Numbered from the stretch's first letter, positions 9,400 to 22,328 are shown. The stretch is DNA of 64,000 nucleotides from Aedes albopictus (GCF_035046485.1 NC_085137.1:342912505-342976504), one strand, 5' to 3'. Program-made: numbers and translations. The notes: generated by a model from the sequence alone, not told the origin.

Positions 9400-10770
9400 C
9401 CAGGAAGGGGCCAGATATGAAAATGTTACAAAACCATGCATGCGATACATCAGACCGCGGCTTTTTCGATAACCTGATGAACGGTAAGCAGGAAAATAGT
9501 CTCAAGCAATATCTGAACCGGTAGTGTTCCGGAACCGGTTCCGGATGTCCCGCCGGAAGTTGCAAAATATAAAAGTGAGCCAAATCCATGCATGCGACAC
9601 ATCAAATAGCGGCTTTTACGATAACCTTATGAACAGTGAGCAGGAAAATAGCCTTAGATCCAGCAGATACTACCGGCAGTATTCTGGAACCGGTTCCGGG
9701 TGCCCTACCGGAAGTGGCCAAATGTGCAAGTGAACGAAATCCATGCATGCGACACATCAAATCGCGGCTCTTTAGACAACCTGATGAAAGGTGATCAAGA
9801 AAATGGTTTCAGACCATATTTGGGAAAACCAGTAGTATTCCGGAACCGGTTCCGTGTGTCCCGCCGGAAGTGGTCATGTAGATGGGACCAAACCCATGCA
9901 TGCGACATATTAAATATAGGCTTTTACGATAACCTGATGAACAGTGAGCAGGGAAATAGCCTTAGATCCAGCAGATACTATCGGTACTTTTCCGGAACCG
10001 GTTCCGTGTGCCCCGCCGGAAGTGGTCAAATATAAAAGTGAACAAACCCCATGCATGCGACACATCAAATAGCAGCTTTTTCGATAACCTGATGAACGGT
10101 AAGCAGGAAAATGGCCTTAGATTAAAGCAGAGACTACCGATAGTGTTTCGGAACCAGTTTTGGATGTCCCGCCGGAAGTGGCCATGTATGAAAGTTAACC
10201 AAACCCATTCAGGCAACACATCAAATCGCGGCTCTTTAGATAACCTAATGAACAGTTAGCAACAAAATGGATTCAGGCGATCTTTGGGACAACCAATAGT
10301 ATTCCAGAACCAGTTCCGGTAGTCCCGCTAGAATTGGTCAAAAGTAAAAATAAACCAAACCCATGCATGTGACACATCATTTCGATAACCTGATGAACAG
10401 TAAGCAGGAAAATAATCTTAGACTATAGCTGAACCGGTTGTGTTTCCGAATCGGATACAGGTGTTGCGCCGGAACTGACCAAACACAAAAGTGAACCAAA
10501 CCCATGCATGCGACACATCAAATCACGGCTTTTTCAATAACCTGATGAATGGTTTACAAGAAAATAGCCTCAGAATGACCAAAATGTAAAATGTATTAAA
10601 TCTATGCATGCGACTCATCAATTCGCGGCTATTCACAAAACCTATTGAACAGTTAGCAAAAAACCAACCTCAGTCTATATTTGAGACAATATATATGTAC
10701 TATCTTGGAACCGGTTCCGGGTATCTCACAGGAAGTGATAAAAAACAGTAAAAATAATCTTGACAAAACT
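9400..10770 (+). repeat. 155-bp satellite with central AACCGGTT palindrome (copy 1 array)
   Basis: The landmark CATGCATGCGACACATCA recurs at 9435, 9587, 9742, 9895, 10050, 10206 (diverged), 10362, 10503 and 10602, a spacing of about 152-156 bp except in the decayed last units. Each unit carries CATCAAAT.GCGGCTTTT, GATAACCTGATGAACGGT, AGCAGGAAAATAG, then CCGGAACCGGTTCCGG and GTCCCGCCGGAAGTGG. Divergence rises towards the right. Long open frames across it are repeat artefacts. Confidence 0.9.
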
Positions 10771-11489
10771 GACAAAATCTTAACAAAACTGAACTCATCA
10801 AATCAGTAGGGTCGGGGTTGCATGGTAAAATTTTAATTTAATTGCATCAACCTCGAACAAAGCTTTTCAATCCCCTTTTGCGTCTAAGATTACTGCGCAA
10901 AATTTTGATCCGACTGGATGCTCCTCGCGCTCTGTGATATGGTTCTAATTTGAATTGGATTTAGTATGAAAAATTTCACTTGCTTGCATTTTTTGGTCAA
11001 ATTTAATGAATCTAATAACCAATGATAATACAATATAGCCTAAAGTTTGCAGGATAAAAATGTATCAAAGACTGTAAAGTGATTTTTGGTTGTCAAAGAA
11101 GTTATACCTATTTTAACTTGTTATTATCGTCTTGATATAGATCAGCCTCCAGTAATAGTAATAGTGGCGAAGCAGTCAACTAAGAAATCTGATATTTTTC
11201 AGCACTGCCTATACATTGAACATAACGTCGGCATATGTGCCATCAATAAGTTTCCTAACTCGACGATGGCTTGGATTAAATTCTTGCTTTTATAAATAAA
11301 GTATTTACAGGATTCAGGACTACGACTTACGTCGACAGAAAGATCATGAGTACATATTTGACGAGAAAGGCACTATCACCACTAGGTGGATAAATCCGGG
11401 TTTTTTTTATAAAAAAATCGCTGAAGTTTTATTCGAAAGAATTACCTAAGAAATTTTCAAAAAAATACGAAGGAGTTCCAAAGGAATTT

Positions 11490-11700
11490 TGTGGGCTTCG
11501 TGGCCGTGCGGTAAGCGGCGTCAGTCGTTTAGGCGTATTGTGAGTGCCACGGAGTTCCCGCTCCAGCCGGAGGAAACTTTTCGTCAAACGAAAAATCCTC
11601 CACTGGTCCACTGGGTGTTCCGTGTTGTCCGTTGCCTAATGTTAGTGATTGTTCAGTCTGTGCAACCTCTGGTTGAAGACGATGTAGTGTCTTTTCAATA
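11490..11700 (+). mobile_element. SINE-like sequence with tRNA-like head
   Basis: GTGGGCTTCGTGGCCGTGCG followed by GTAAGCGGCGTCAGTCGTTT resembles a pol III A-box region (TGGCCGTGCGG). The expected B-box appears deleted: GGAGTTCCCGCTCCAGCCGG retains only its end. Downstream is GC-richer than the flanks and ends near GATGTAGTGTCTTTT. I found no target-site duplication. It could be a decayed tRNA-Leu-like SINE. Confidence 0.5.
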
Positions 11701-11786
11701 TAGTTCCCAAATATTTTTTAGAAAGTTTTTCACTTACTGACGAACAAATTTTAAATGCACTGGTGGAGAAATTCACTAAGGAATTA

Positions 11787-12012
11787 CAGTGGTTTTCGGT
11801 TTTATCATATTTTTTAATTCAAAATCGTTCAACCGCAAAAGTTATGAACAGTAGCTAGCATGTTTTCACTGTTTTAGTGGACTGAGCTATTTTATAAATA
11901 TTTTATATTGATTTCGGAATGTTTTAGAGCAAGTGTGATAAAAGGAAACGAAAATCGTGAATTTGGGCGAGTAGTGATTAAAACGACTAGTGATAAAACC
12001 GAAACGCCACTG
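11787..12012. mobile_element. TA-flanked MITE with CAGTGG ends
   Basis: TA lies on both sides (11785-11786 and 12013-12014). The ends are CAGTGGTTTTCGGTTTTATC at the left and CAGTGGCGTTTCGGTTTTAT read from the right, a 2-bp offset within an otherwise matching repeat. 226 bp, non-coding. The ends and TA target resemble pogo/Tigger-type elements, which is an inference. Confidence 0.8.
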
Positions 12013-13389
12013 TATCATAATTATTAAGAAAAAAACAAAATGCCTAAGGAATTCCAAACAAAATCGTTGAGAGAATTTTTATATGAGTTATCAAATCAAT
12101 TCAATAATAAATTCCCGAAAGAAAATCCAAAAGAATAAGAGAATGAATTTGGAATGACCGAAACAGTTGCGGAATCTGTTTCCAAAGAAATGCAGTGTTC
12201 GATTTTGATACGAACGTTAATCATCATCATATCTTTTGCGCAATAATACTGAATCATTATCGTGATCAATAAAAAAATGAAATTGACAAACAAAAAGACT
12301 ATGCAATTACGAAAATTTCTTCAAAAAAAAAAGTGATAACAAGGAAATAGCCGAAGTTGATAAAATAAGAGTGAGTTGTATTATCACTTCAAATGTGGAT
12401 AATAAGCCAATCACTCGAGCGACATGACGCTTCCAAATTTACTTATCACCCGTCAAAGTAGTTTCTCTTTCTCCGCATACCTCGTTCAATACATTACACC
12501 GGGAAAGTTTTTCCATTACCTGCATCCAGTAAACAAAATTCCTGGTTCAATTAGGCAAACATGATTTACGCTAAAAACTCCCATCTATTAGCACCTTGCA
12601 CACTCTTGGAAGGCTCGTAGGTACATACATTGCGCTTCTCCTATCACCGCCTAGTAGGTGCCTACTGTACGCTGCACATGCTTGTTTGTAAACTCATACT
12701 TGCAGTCTACTTTCCGCATCCCTTGCTGCCACCGTACATGCAGCGGAAGTATTCCCTCCGTTCCCCTCATTCACTTTTCCCCCCGTTCCATCATCAATAA
12801 CAGTCAGAAAGTGTGAAACAAGTACATGAGTATTCCAACAGAGCACATGACAACCGAAGGCCTCCCTAGTAGCAAGCAGCATGCAATAGCATAAGGTGAA
12901 ACTGTTAAGATACATGTCTATCTCCAAGAAAACACATTATATTACCGTGTGTGCCCTAGTACCCGGAGCCCACAACATACCTACCAACTCCGATGCAATC
13001 TATCCAATTTACGTATCGGTGTAAATGGGTAAGGCAAATGAAGCCATGTTTTCCTGTGGCTTGATGCTATTTCCCTGCTGCTGCGGCGCTGCCACCAACT
13101 TCGAATGTGATGGATGCTGGTGGTGCTGCTGCAGCAGCAGCAGTTGCAGCAATAACCTTCCCTATCTCGCCCCTTTATTATCATCATTACTGCTTCGGTT
13201 TTCTCGCGTCGGGGTTCTTCGTTTCTCGAGGTGAAAATAGTGCACATGAACGCATTCAGGCAGAGAGGGTGACGCATGACGAAGGATCCGCTTTTTTGAG
13301 CCTCATCGACATGTGAGCGATAGGTAGATAGGTGCAGCTCGGGGAAGTACATTTCACTTCCTTACACTCAATTCTCCAAGAGTACGGGT
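12013..13389. other. Low-repeat spacer with a short CAG run
   Basis: No TIRs, no RT motifs and no long coding frame with recognisable composition. A GCTGCTGCAGCAGCAGCAG run lies at 13125-13150, inside GC-richer sequence (12.7-13.35 kb). Frames through it give only low-complexity peptides. This is one of the less repeat-like stretches. Confidence 0.4.
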
Positions 13390-16300
13390 TTGTCTAGTCG
13401 GGAACAAAAACGTCCCGAAAGATTGCTCTTGAATATTTTGCAAGGATTCCCTGAGAAACTCAACCATTGCTTTCCTAATCAATTTATCTATAAATTGCTT
13501 CAGATACTCTTCAAGAGTTCTCTGGAGAAAATCTTCCACAGATTACTTCTCATTTTTTACAGGGATTTTTTTAGAATATCTTACATGGACAGTTTCAGAA
13601 ATTCTTCTAGTGTTCCCTTAAGTTTTTCAGAGTACACAAGTCTCTCTATTCCTTAACCAAGTTTCTTCAAGACGTGCCTTCAAAGTTTACATAGATTTCC
13701 TCAGATTTTTGTTCCATAAACTGTTTCAGAAACTACTCCGCAAATAATTTCAAAAAATCTATACCAGCAATTCCAAATTTATGCAGAAAATTCTCCAAGC
13801 ATTCCACTAGAAAACTTTCCAAAGTTTTCAGTTGGAATTCCTTATGGAAATTTCCTCCAAAGTTTCCTTCGCAATTCTTCTATGGATTCCTGTAAATATT
13901 TATCCAGGGATTACTTGAGACATTTTTGAAGATTGCTCCGAATATTTCTCATAGGGTTCCTTTCCCAAATTTCTCCTTAAACTCCATTGGAAAATTTTCT
14001 AGAGGAATTTCTCATAGTTTCTATTAGACATTTCTTGAGATTTTTTTTTTCAGAGCTGAACCTCCAGTGAGTCTTTCAGATATTCCTCTTTCTTCACATT
14101 TTTCTTTATATCTTTTATCGATTTCTTCAGAAATTCCTCTATGGATCACTTACTTACTTACTTTGAAGCTTATAGCAGGAAGTTTTTACGGGATTCGATC
14201 GGGAATTAGTTGGAGGATTTCTCCATAAATTCCCACAAAATTGTGATTCTTTCAGAAAACCTTACAGGATTTTCGTCACAAATATATAGAAAATCTGCAG
14301 AAATTCTTCAGAAGCTCCTCCAATATTTTCTACAAAAAATTCTCTTAAGATTGCTCCAGAAATATCTCCAAAGATTCCTTCTGAAATCCTTTCAGCACAC
14401 TTTGAAAACCTTTCACATATTTCTTCAAAATTTGTTGAAGTGAACTCTTCTGAAACTCTTCTAGGAATTCCTTCAAAAGTTTATTCAAAAATTTTATTCC
14501 AAAATTGCTCCATAAATTGCAATAGAAATTCATCCAGAGATTCTTAAGGATAATCTTCCATGAATCTTTTCAGGATTCTTTCAGATTTCCTGCGATTTCT
14601 TTGGAAATTTCTTCATGTATTTCTTAAAATAATACACCAGCTTCAGAAATTTCTAAAAAGCGGATTTCAAGAAACTTTTGCGGGATTCCTTCAGAAATTA
14701 GTTTCTCCAAAATGTCCATTAGAAAATCTTTCGGGGATTCCTTATAAAAATCTTGCAGTGATTCTTTCAGAAAAGCTTCCAGGGATTGCCTCAAAAATTC
14801 AAAAATTCTTTCGGAAATTTCTAGAAAGTCTTCAGAATCTCTCAACAAGTTCCGTCAGAGATTTCTACAGAAACTTCTATCCCGATTGGTACAGAAAATT
14901 CTTTAGATAACCTTAAAAAAAATGGCCTCAGTTTTTTTTTAGAAATTACTGCAGTAAACCCTTTCTACCAGGAATTCGTGAGGAAATTTTTCCTGGGACT
15001 TCTCTAGAACAGTTTCCTTTAGAATTTGCATCAGCGATTTCTTCCAGGAGTTACTTCCAAAATGTCTTCTTAATTTCTCAAAAAAAAACTTCCAGGGCTT
15101 GGTTTATTCAATCTCTCATAGCATACAGTTCTCTACAGAAACTTCCCTCACGATTGGTGCAGAAATTTTGCCAATGATTGAATTAGAAAACCTTCCAAAA
15201 AAAAATTGTCCTCAGTTTTATTTAGAAAGGACTGCAGCAAACCCTTCCGAAAATCTACCAGGGATTCGTGATGAAATTAATCCTGGGATTCGTGAAGAAA
15301 TTTATCCTGGGACTCCTTTAGAAGTTTCTCTGGAAATTCTGGCTTCCTTCAGAATTTGCATCAGCGATTTCTTCCAGGAGTTCCTTCCAAAATGTATTCG
15401 AAAATTTCTTCAAACATTCTTCCAGGGTTTGGTTTATTCAATCTCTCATAGCTTGATTTAAAATTCTCTCTAGATTTTCTGTAAGAATATCTTTCAAGCA
15501 TTCTGTAAGAAAATACTCCAGGGTCTGCTACAAAATATTTCCTAATGGATTTCTTCCAAAATTACTTCATGCATTAAAAAAAAAACAATCCACCAATAAT
15601 TCCTAAGGAAAATATTCCATAGATTCCAAGAACTCTTGCAGTTGTTCCTTCAGGTTTTCTTCGGTGTTTTTTATTCCTTCTATTAAAGAGGAATTTTTCT
15701 CCTTTTAAAGAAATTTTAAAGAAATTTCAAGAAATTTTCTTAAGAATTCTTTTGAAAATCTTCCATCGATTTCCTCGGTATTTTTTTATGGATTGCTTAA
15801 GAGAATCCTTCAGTCACGGAAATTGCTCTATAGCGGATTTCAAGAAGCAGTTGCAGGATTCCTTCAGAGATTCGTTTTAAGATTACTCCATTAATTCTGT
15901 AAGAAATTTTGAGAATCCAGAAAAAAAAATCCTAGAAATTCTTCAAAAGTTCCTCCAGAATTTACTGCAGAGATGTTTTTAAAAGATTACTCTAGAAATT
16001 TCTCCATGGATTCCTTTAGAAAACCTTCCAATTATTTTCCCGCAGTAAAACATTCAAAAAATCTGCTAGAGATTCACCCTGTCAATCCTTCAGAATTTTT
16101 TCTGAGAATTCCTTTCATTTTTTTCGTCATAGATTCCTCCCACAGTTTTTTTTAAACTCTTCAAGAGTTTCCGTTTTTTATCCTCCAATAAATTTTCCAA
16201 GATTTCCGTTAAAAATTTTAAAAGATTTTCTTAATAATTTATCCATGGATTCTTAAAAAAAAATCTTCAGGGATTCAGCAATCTATCCAACGAAGCTTCT

Positions 16301-17205
16301 GGAGAATTTTTCACGGTTCCTTCAGAATTTTCTGCAGCGGTTTCTTCAGAAATTCTTCCAGGAGTTCCATCTAATATTTCTTTGAAAATTTCTTTAAAAT
16401 TGTTCCTACAGATGTTTTTTTATATGTCATAGTTTATACGCTAATATAAAAAATTTCATACGTTTACTTCACAGTTTTCTCAAAGTATTCTGAAAAAGTC
16501 TTTTGGAGCTTCTTCCTTAAATGTATTCAAGAATTACCTTGGAAAGCACTTCTTGCCTTTTTTCAAAAGTTCCTCCAGAGATTCGTTCAAGAAATCCTTC
16601 CGGGATTATTTCGGAAATTTTTTTCGAATTTAAGGAATTCCGCCAGTAATTCTTTGAGAAAATCGGAAATTAAGAATTCTTCCAGATATTTCTTCACGGG
16701 TTCTTTAAAAGTCATTGATTCCTTCAGAAATTCCATCTTTCAGAAAATCCCTTTTCTCTAAAATGTCCATTAAAAAAATGTGTGAACTTCTTTCTGAAGT
16801 TCGTATAAAAATTCGTGTAGAAATTTCTCTAAAAACCACACACTTTGTATATCCATCCAAAATCATTCGAAATCCTAAGTTTCGTCGTATTTTTGACACT
16901 GGAATAGAGAAAGTATTTTACTTTTAAAGTTTGCTATAGGCAAGCTGCCATTCTATTGGTTGAGCTATTATTCTACCCCAGTAGATCAATACCTTTCATA
17001 TTTAATTATTGAAAGCTCATGCTGAACTATCATAACAGATTTTGAAGTTCGATAACGTTGTGTTGTACTTAGAAAAATGTAAAATCATTTGGATTTGAAA
17101 AGTCCTCCTGGATTCTTTCAGAAATGACTACAGGAATTTCTTCATGAAATCTTACAAGGATTCTCTCAGAAACTCTTTCAAGGATTCCTTCAGGAATTCG
17201 TACAA
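13390..17205. repeat. Long AT-rich 12-bp-period satellite
   Basis: Nearly 4 kb parses into degenerate words of the form ATTYCTYCAGRR. A clear run lies at 14300-14420: ATTGCTCCAGAA, ATATCTCCAAAG, ATTCCTTCTGAA, ATCCTTTCAGCA. The strand orientation is constant through most of the block. Several open frames on both strands follow the 4-residue period and are not genes. Less regular patches occur at about 16.42-16.48 and 16.93-17.10 kb. Confidence 0.75.
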
Positions 17206-17904
17206 GTGTTTCTTTTCAGACTTTTTCACTCGCAATCGCAAGAAATTTGTTTTTACCTCAACGTACACCATAATAAACACAAATTTGTCAATTGAAAACT
17301 CGAAAACACATATTACTTCAACTTTTAAGACCAACAAAGAGTATGTTTTATACCAAGATAAGTTTTACCAGCCATTTTTATCCGCATTTTCCAAAACGAG
17401 TTACCTAGTTCTAGCATTGAGGGGGCGATATATGAATAACATATTCGAAGAAATCTTCTTCCGAAACACTTGTTTTGTCATAGTCCTGCTAATTTTTTTC
17501 GTTTTGGTGGAGAGAATACCGTACACATCCATACATCTAATGATTACGATATCTTCCATTTTGAATCGCGGAAGTCATAGTCAATGACTTTATTTGCTGC
17601 TGAAGATACTTCCCAGCCAGCAATTTGGTTGCTATATCGAAATTGCAACTGAAATAGTCACACATATATAGCACCAAAGAAATCGTATTCAATTCACGAA
17701 ACAGGCATATACATACTAAAGTGGAGGCCATATCGAAACATATATACGATTACTGCGATTCCATCCAACATAATTTAAGATTTCTTGAAAAACTTCTACG
17801 ATTTCGCCGATTTTATCCGTTTAAATATACGATTATGCATGATCTTATTACGATTGAGAGTACCAGTATACGACTCAAGATTTTCAAATTAAAAAAAAAA
17901 ACAA
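17206..17904. other. Spacer without recognised gene
   Basis: Unique-looking AT-rich DNA. A frame of 147 codons at 17144-17587 starts inside the satellite and has no family resemblance or conserved composition that I can identify. Confidence 0.4.
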
Positions 17905-18600
17905 TTGGTGTTCAGTGGGAATCGAACTTAGGTCCTTTGATTGAGAACTGCGCGTTATCTCCATTGGCAATATTGCCAAGTTGAAAACAGAGAGTTCAAA
18001 GTGAATGACATGAAACGAATAAAAATTAGTATGATACGGTGCGAGACTTGTGGTGGGAGCGTTGTTGTTGTGCATTGAGTGGCACCAAAAGTGGTGCCGT
18101 GCAAGAGGCCCGAAATTCGCATCGTTGTTGGAATCTACACATCACTTATTGTAAGTTATCTGCTAGTATGAAAACCTATATATTTGGTTGAAATTATTGC
18201 TACCATGGTTGGAATGTGTCAACAACAACAACAAAAATACAAATTTGTGATGAATACCATTTTTTTTTCTTTTTCTCCATCATACAAATATGTAAACAAA
18301 ACCATTTACGATTTCCGAGATTAATATTCGACTATTCAAAGTGCAGAAACAATCATATGCGACTGTAAAAATGAATATTCGATTTCTACGATTTCATTCA
18401 CTTCGTATATGACGCAAGTGTGACGCAAACGATCAATATACAACCTTGTTATGGTTGTATACGATTTCACCGATTTTCATCATACCTTTAGGTAGCAAGC
18501 TCGATTTAGCAGATTCTTATACGATATGAAGCGACGATTTCTACGATTCAAAGAAATCATATATACGATGCTAGCAAACTTGCGGCTTGACACTAAGAAT
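17640..18600. repeat. Region with recurrent TACGATTT words
   Basis: The word ACGATTTC or TACGATT recurs many times: near 17745, 17798, 17830, 18307, 18387, 18456, 18533 and 18540, along with TATACGA, CGATTTCTACGA and GTATACGATTTCACCG. Spacing is irregular. It may be one decayed element with motif-rich subterminal regions, but I could not find termini. Confidence 0.35.
17905..17980 (-). tRNA. tRNA-Arg-like pseudogene or SINE head
   Basis: On the minus strand the sequence contains CAATGGAGATAACGCG, close to the tRNA-Arg A-box (GCAATGGATAACGCG). About 35 nt later comes AGTTCGATTCCCAC, a B-box. Stem pairing is poor and there is a short insertion in the D arm, so a working tRNA is unlikely. Confidence 0.35.
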
Positions 18601-20504
18601 GTATGTTTTTTTCTAGTATCTCGCACCTTTTATGATCGGAGACGACTTTATGAAACAAAATCGCTATTGAAATTTAATTGGCATGAAATGCGATTTTACG
18701 CAATCATTGTCAACAAATATTATTATACAATTTTTATACAATTATACAATTCTGATTAAATATATGAAAATATACGATTTTTTCCACACAATGATTTACG
18801 ATATGTGGTTGGCTGGGTTTCTACGAGGTGATGGAGAAAATAATATAAATAGCACAACAACAAGGTCCGAGTACGGTAGAATCTGCAGAACCGATCTGAA
18901 AATAAAACCGTCGATGGAAGAAAGCAATCAACACGAAGCGTCGCGTTCGCCGACGAGTATCGATATGGCATGTTTGTTGTGTATATCTCGACAAATATGC
19001 ACACATAATTGCATACATACTGCTGGGATTGAAACGCGACACGTGCAGTTATTTGCAATAAATATGGAGAAACAATCATGAAAACTGAATCGATACATGC
19101 CGGACGGGCTGACGGGTCATCATCTGTGGTACATTATTATTTGTCATCGATCGGTTTAATGATGATAATTTCGTAGAGTCTTTCATTATCATGAAGTATC
19201 GCTCATTATTGGTAACCGATACTGTGGAATGTTTTTGAGTTAACTCAACAAGACGTCGGAGATTGTTTGATAATGAAAATTGCAATCAAATGTACACCGC
19301 GGTTGAAATTAATTAATAAAACACAATCATGATTGCCTTTACAAATACATAGATAAAAAAAGCATTTGTACCGTATCTGACCTAAAAGTTGTAGAATCAT
19401 TAAAGTCGCCCTGACTATTCCGCAAAGAATTGACAATTCAAAATCAATTTACGCATTTAATATGACCTTTTAAAGGAGAAAAAATCAATCACGCCAAGGA
19501 GTTGATCATTGCCTCCAAGTGGTACTCGCGTGATCCATTCATGCAGAAACCTTTTTACTGGCAAAAAGAGCACGCAACAAGCCTCCTCGTGGCGTTACAG
19601 AAGCAAAATAAACCATATCCCTCCCTCTTCAGTAAGTTAGTAACAGCATTTCGATGCGAAGCGCGATGATGCCCACCGATGAGATACAGCTTGATGGCTG
19701 ATGGAAGAGCATCCTCTTACTCCTCTCGGATGAATTCACGGAGCGAAGGGCAATCATCCGGTTGATGGCACTTACTTCCATTCTGTTACCCTACGAACCG
19801 GGGCCGCAAAAAGGCCTCCACGGGTTGTTACGGTATTGCCGGCAGCACCCTACAGGAGGAAGTTGATACCCATCACCCCCATCACCAGCACCTCAGAACT
19901 CGACGTCGTCGTCACATACCCAGCAGTCTCAGTTCCCTTGCTCTCTGCAGGGACAACAACCGGCAAAACGGAAGCGCACCCAGCGGCAAAACGAGTCTAA
20001 GGATATTATATTTCATCCAGCAGACTTTTCAATTCGTTATTCAATAAAGGCCGAACAACGCGCTCTATCGGATGGAAAAGGGTGGAGAAATCTTCATCTT
20101 TCACTCCATCCATGGCAACTTGGCCCGTAGGTACTAGCAAGTGCCTATCTAGAGTACCATACACGCAGAGAGTGGGCTTTGACCCATCACCTTTCGCTGT
20201 TGTGCTTCATTGACGATGGCGTCGACGCCGCCGTAGCTTCGGGGGAAGTTCTATTGTGCCTATTTTGACTTTGTTTACTCTTGAGCCGCGGGCTTAGAGC
20301 ACTTGGGGTGTGTGTGAAGTTTACGTTGCTTCTAGTAATACGAGATGGATGTTTTGAACTGTCAAGGAAGGAGAGCCATACCTACATGTACTTTACTGGG
20401 GAAAAATATGAAATTCGGAACTCTGATTGTTTGCACAAACAAAAACTGAAAACACTTCTCAACTATTATGGATAGAGTACTGTAAAATGTAAAAAAGTGT
20501 GTTT
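18601..20504. other. Spacer without recognised gene
   Basis: Mixed composition, GC-richer from about 19.5 to 20.3 kb. I see no mobile-element termini, tandem period or protein family match. Possible low-copy host DNA; frames are short or interrupted. Confidence 0.4.
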
Positions 20505-21957
20505 TAATTGAGTGGGCACTTTATAGCTTTGCTTCTTGCAAATCTCTTGGAGCAGATGGGATGTATCCTGTTTTGCGTCAGGAAGTGCTTGATTATTTCT
20601 TCAAACATGTTTTGAAAAAACTAATCGTTTGCAGTTTAACTACAGGGTATATTTCCAAATCCTGTCGAGATATTACTGTAAAGCTTATTCCAAAAGTGGA
20701 TCGTGCGTCGTATGAAGAAGCAAAGAGTTTTAGACCTATCAGTTTGAGCTCTTTTCTTCTGAAATGCTTAGAACGCATTATCTATCATCACATCCGTGAT
20801 GTTCATCTGGCCTACGTGCCTCTTAATGTGAATCAACATGCCTACAAACCTGGTAAGTCCACTGTGACTCTTTCACACAAGGTTGTTTACGATATCGAGA
20901 AAGCATTTACTCAAAAGCAATCTTTGGGTGTTTTCTTAGATATCGAGGGTGATTTTAACAGCGTGCCTTTCAATGCCATATTGGAAGCCTCACATAATCA
21001 TGGTATATCTCCGATAATTTCAAATTGGATTAACCAAATGCTCAAGCAGCGATTAGGAAATTGAGAGTTTGCGGATGCCCCAAAGGGGGAGCCTCTTCGC
21101 CACTTTTGTGGAATCTCGTAGCAGATACGCTACTCAATAATAGCGGATTTCATACTTATGGTTTTGCCGACGACTACCTATCATTGTTACATAGTTGGTA
21201 TGTGCATCAGCATACTTTTCGAGCTGATGCAAAGTGCCCTTCAGGTAGTTGAGAAGTGGTGTCGCCAATATGGCCTCTCGGTAAATCAGAGTCAAAAATC
21301 GATTGTTCTTTTCACGGAAAGACGAAACCGTAATGGCGTTCGACCTTTGCGTCTCTTCGAATCTGAAATCAATGTGACTGATCAGGTAAAGTACGTTGGA
21401 ATCATTCTTGATTCCAAGCTTTTTTGGACACCACATATTGAGTTCATATTTAAGAAAGCTTTTGTATAGCATTCGGGCAATGTCGACGAACCTGTGGTAA
21501 AACTTGCGGTCTAAAACCCATATCAAATGGATTTACACAACTGTTGGTCGACCAATATTGGCCTATGGATGTCTTGTGTGGTGACAAAAGGGCGAAGTGA
21601 GAATGATCCAATCAAAATTAGGTCCAAAGGATGTGCTTGATGGAGATGTCTGGGAGCGTTTTCTTCAACTTCCACGGTAGCAATCGAAGTTCTTTTCTAT
21701 GGGTACGTGGTCTACTGTAGGAAAGTTCTATGATCCGCAGATTAACACACACCACGTTGTACCCACTTTTGATGAATTTGGACAAAGCTGTCCTTGCTCC
21801 AAGTGATCTTTCAATTGCTTGTAATTTTCCATATAGGACATTTTCCAAGAAATTTCCTTACCGGGAAAAGTGGACATCTGATTACCTGGCGAGAAGTATT
21901 TCAATGAATCCTGTGGGTATCTATTCGGAATATATTTATGTCCATGCAGTTCTTTGA
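20505..21957 (+). pseudogene. Non-LTR retrotransposon reverse transcriptase fragment
   Basis: The RT domain of a LINE-type element that copies RNA at a nicked target. It begins inside the domain at KSLGADGMYPVL (normally SPGPDGIYP). It continues through KLIPKVDRASYEEAKSFRPI, the fingers/palm block QHAYKPGKSTVTLSHKVVYD and the palm aspartate region GVFLDIEGDFNSVPF. A frameshift near 21060 leads to VCGCPKGGASSPLLWN and the catalytic GFADD (21163-21174), followed by a thumb-type segment VKYVGIILDSKLFW. Later frames (21730-21957) resemble the linker that precedes RNase H in related elements. The 5' part (gag, endonuclease) and RNase H itself are missing, and stops and frameshifts break it. The clade is probably one of the RNase H-bearing lineages, which is not certain. 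The 3' flank is satellite. Confidence 0.88.
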
Positions 21958-22302
21958 ACGTTTATTAGAAATTCCTCCAGGGTTTCTTTCAGGTTTGCAG
22001 GTTTTTCAACAGAAAATTTTGTCATAAGTTGGTCAAAACAAAGATTCTTCTTGGAAGCAGTCCACGGATTTCTTCTGGTACTCCTCCAGAGATTCCTTAA
22101 AAATACAATTCCAACGGAAGCTTCTTCACAATTTCATGCCGGAATTCATCCAGAGATTTCCGCACGAGTCCTTTCGAAGATTTTTTCAGAGATTCTAGCC
22201 GGACTTCTTCAAAAGATTTCTACAGATTTTTAGATTAAGATTAAGTTATTTACAGAAACTTTTTCAGAAACCCGTGTTGGAATTCCTGCAGAGATTTCTA
22301 AA
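21958..22302. repeat. AT-rich 12-bp-period satellite
   Basis: Words such as ATTCCTCCAGGG, ATTCCTTAAAAA, ATTCATCCAGAG and ATTTCCGCACGA recur at 12-bp spacing. It is the target site of the retroposon at 22329. Confidence 0.65.
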
Positions 22303-22328
22303 TATAGTTTTTGTTATAATTTTCCAGG

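Noticed and set aside
9700..10259. Overlapping open frames of 83-111 codons
   Set aside because: They are translations of the 155-bp satellite units, with the same peptide repeated, and not conserved coding sequence.
13025..13234. Cysteine-rich small secreted-like peptide
   Set aside because: Arises from GCTGCT/CAG triplets in one frame; no signal or family pattern that stands up.
17144..17587. 147-codon open frame
   Set aside because: Starts inside satellite, has no recognisable domain and lacks splice or promoter support. Left as spacer.
18213..18260. Short CAACAACAAC run as a candidate repeat locus
   Set aside because: Too short to be meaningful as a microsatellite.
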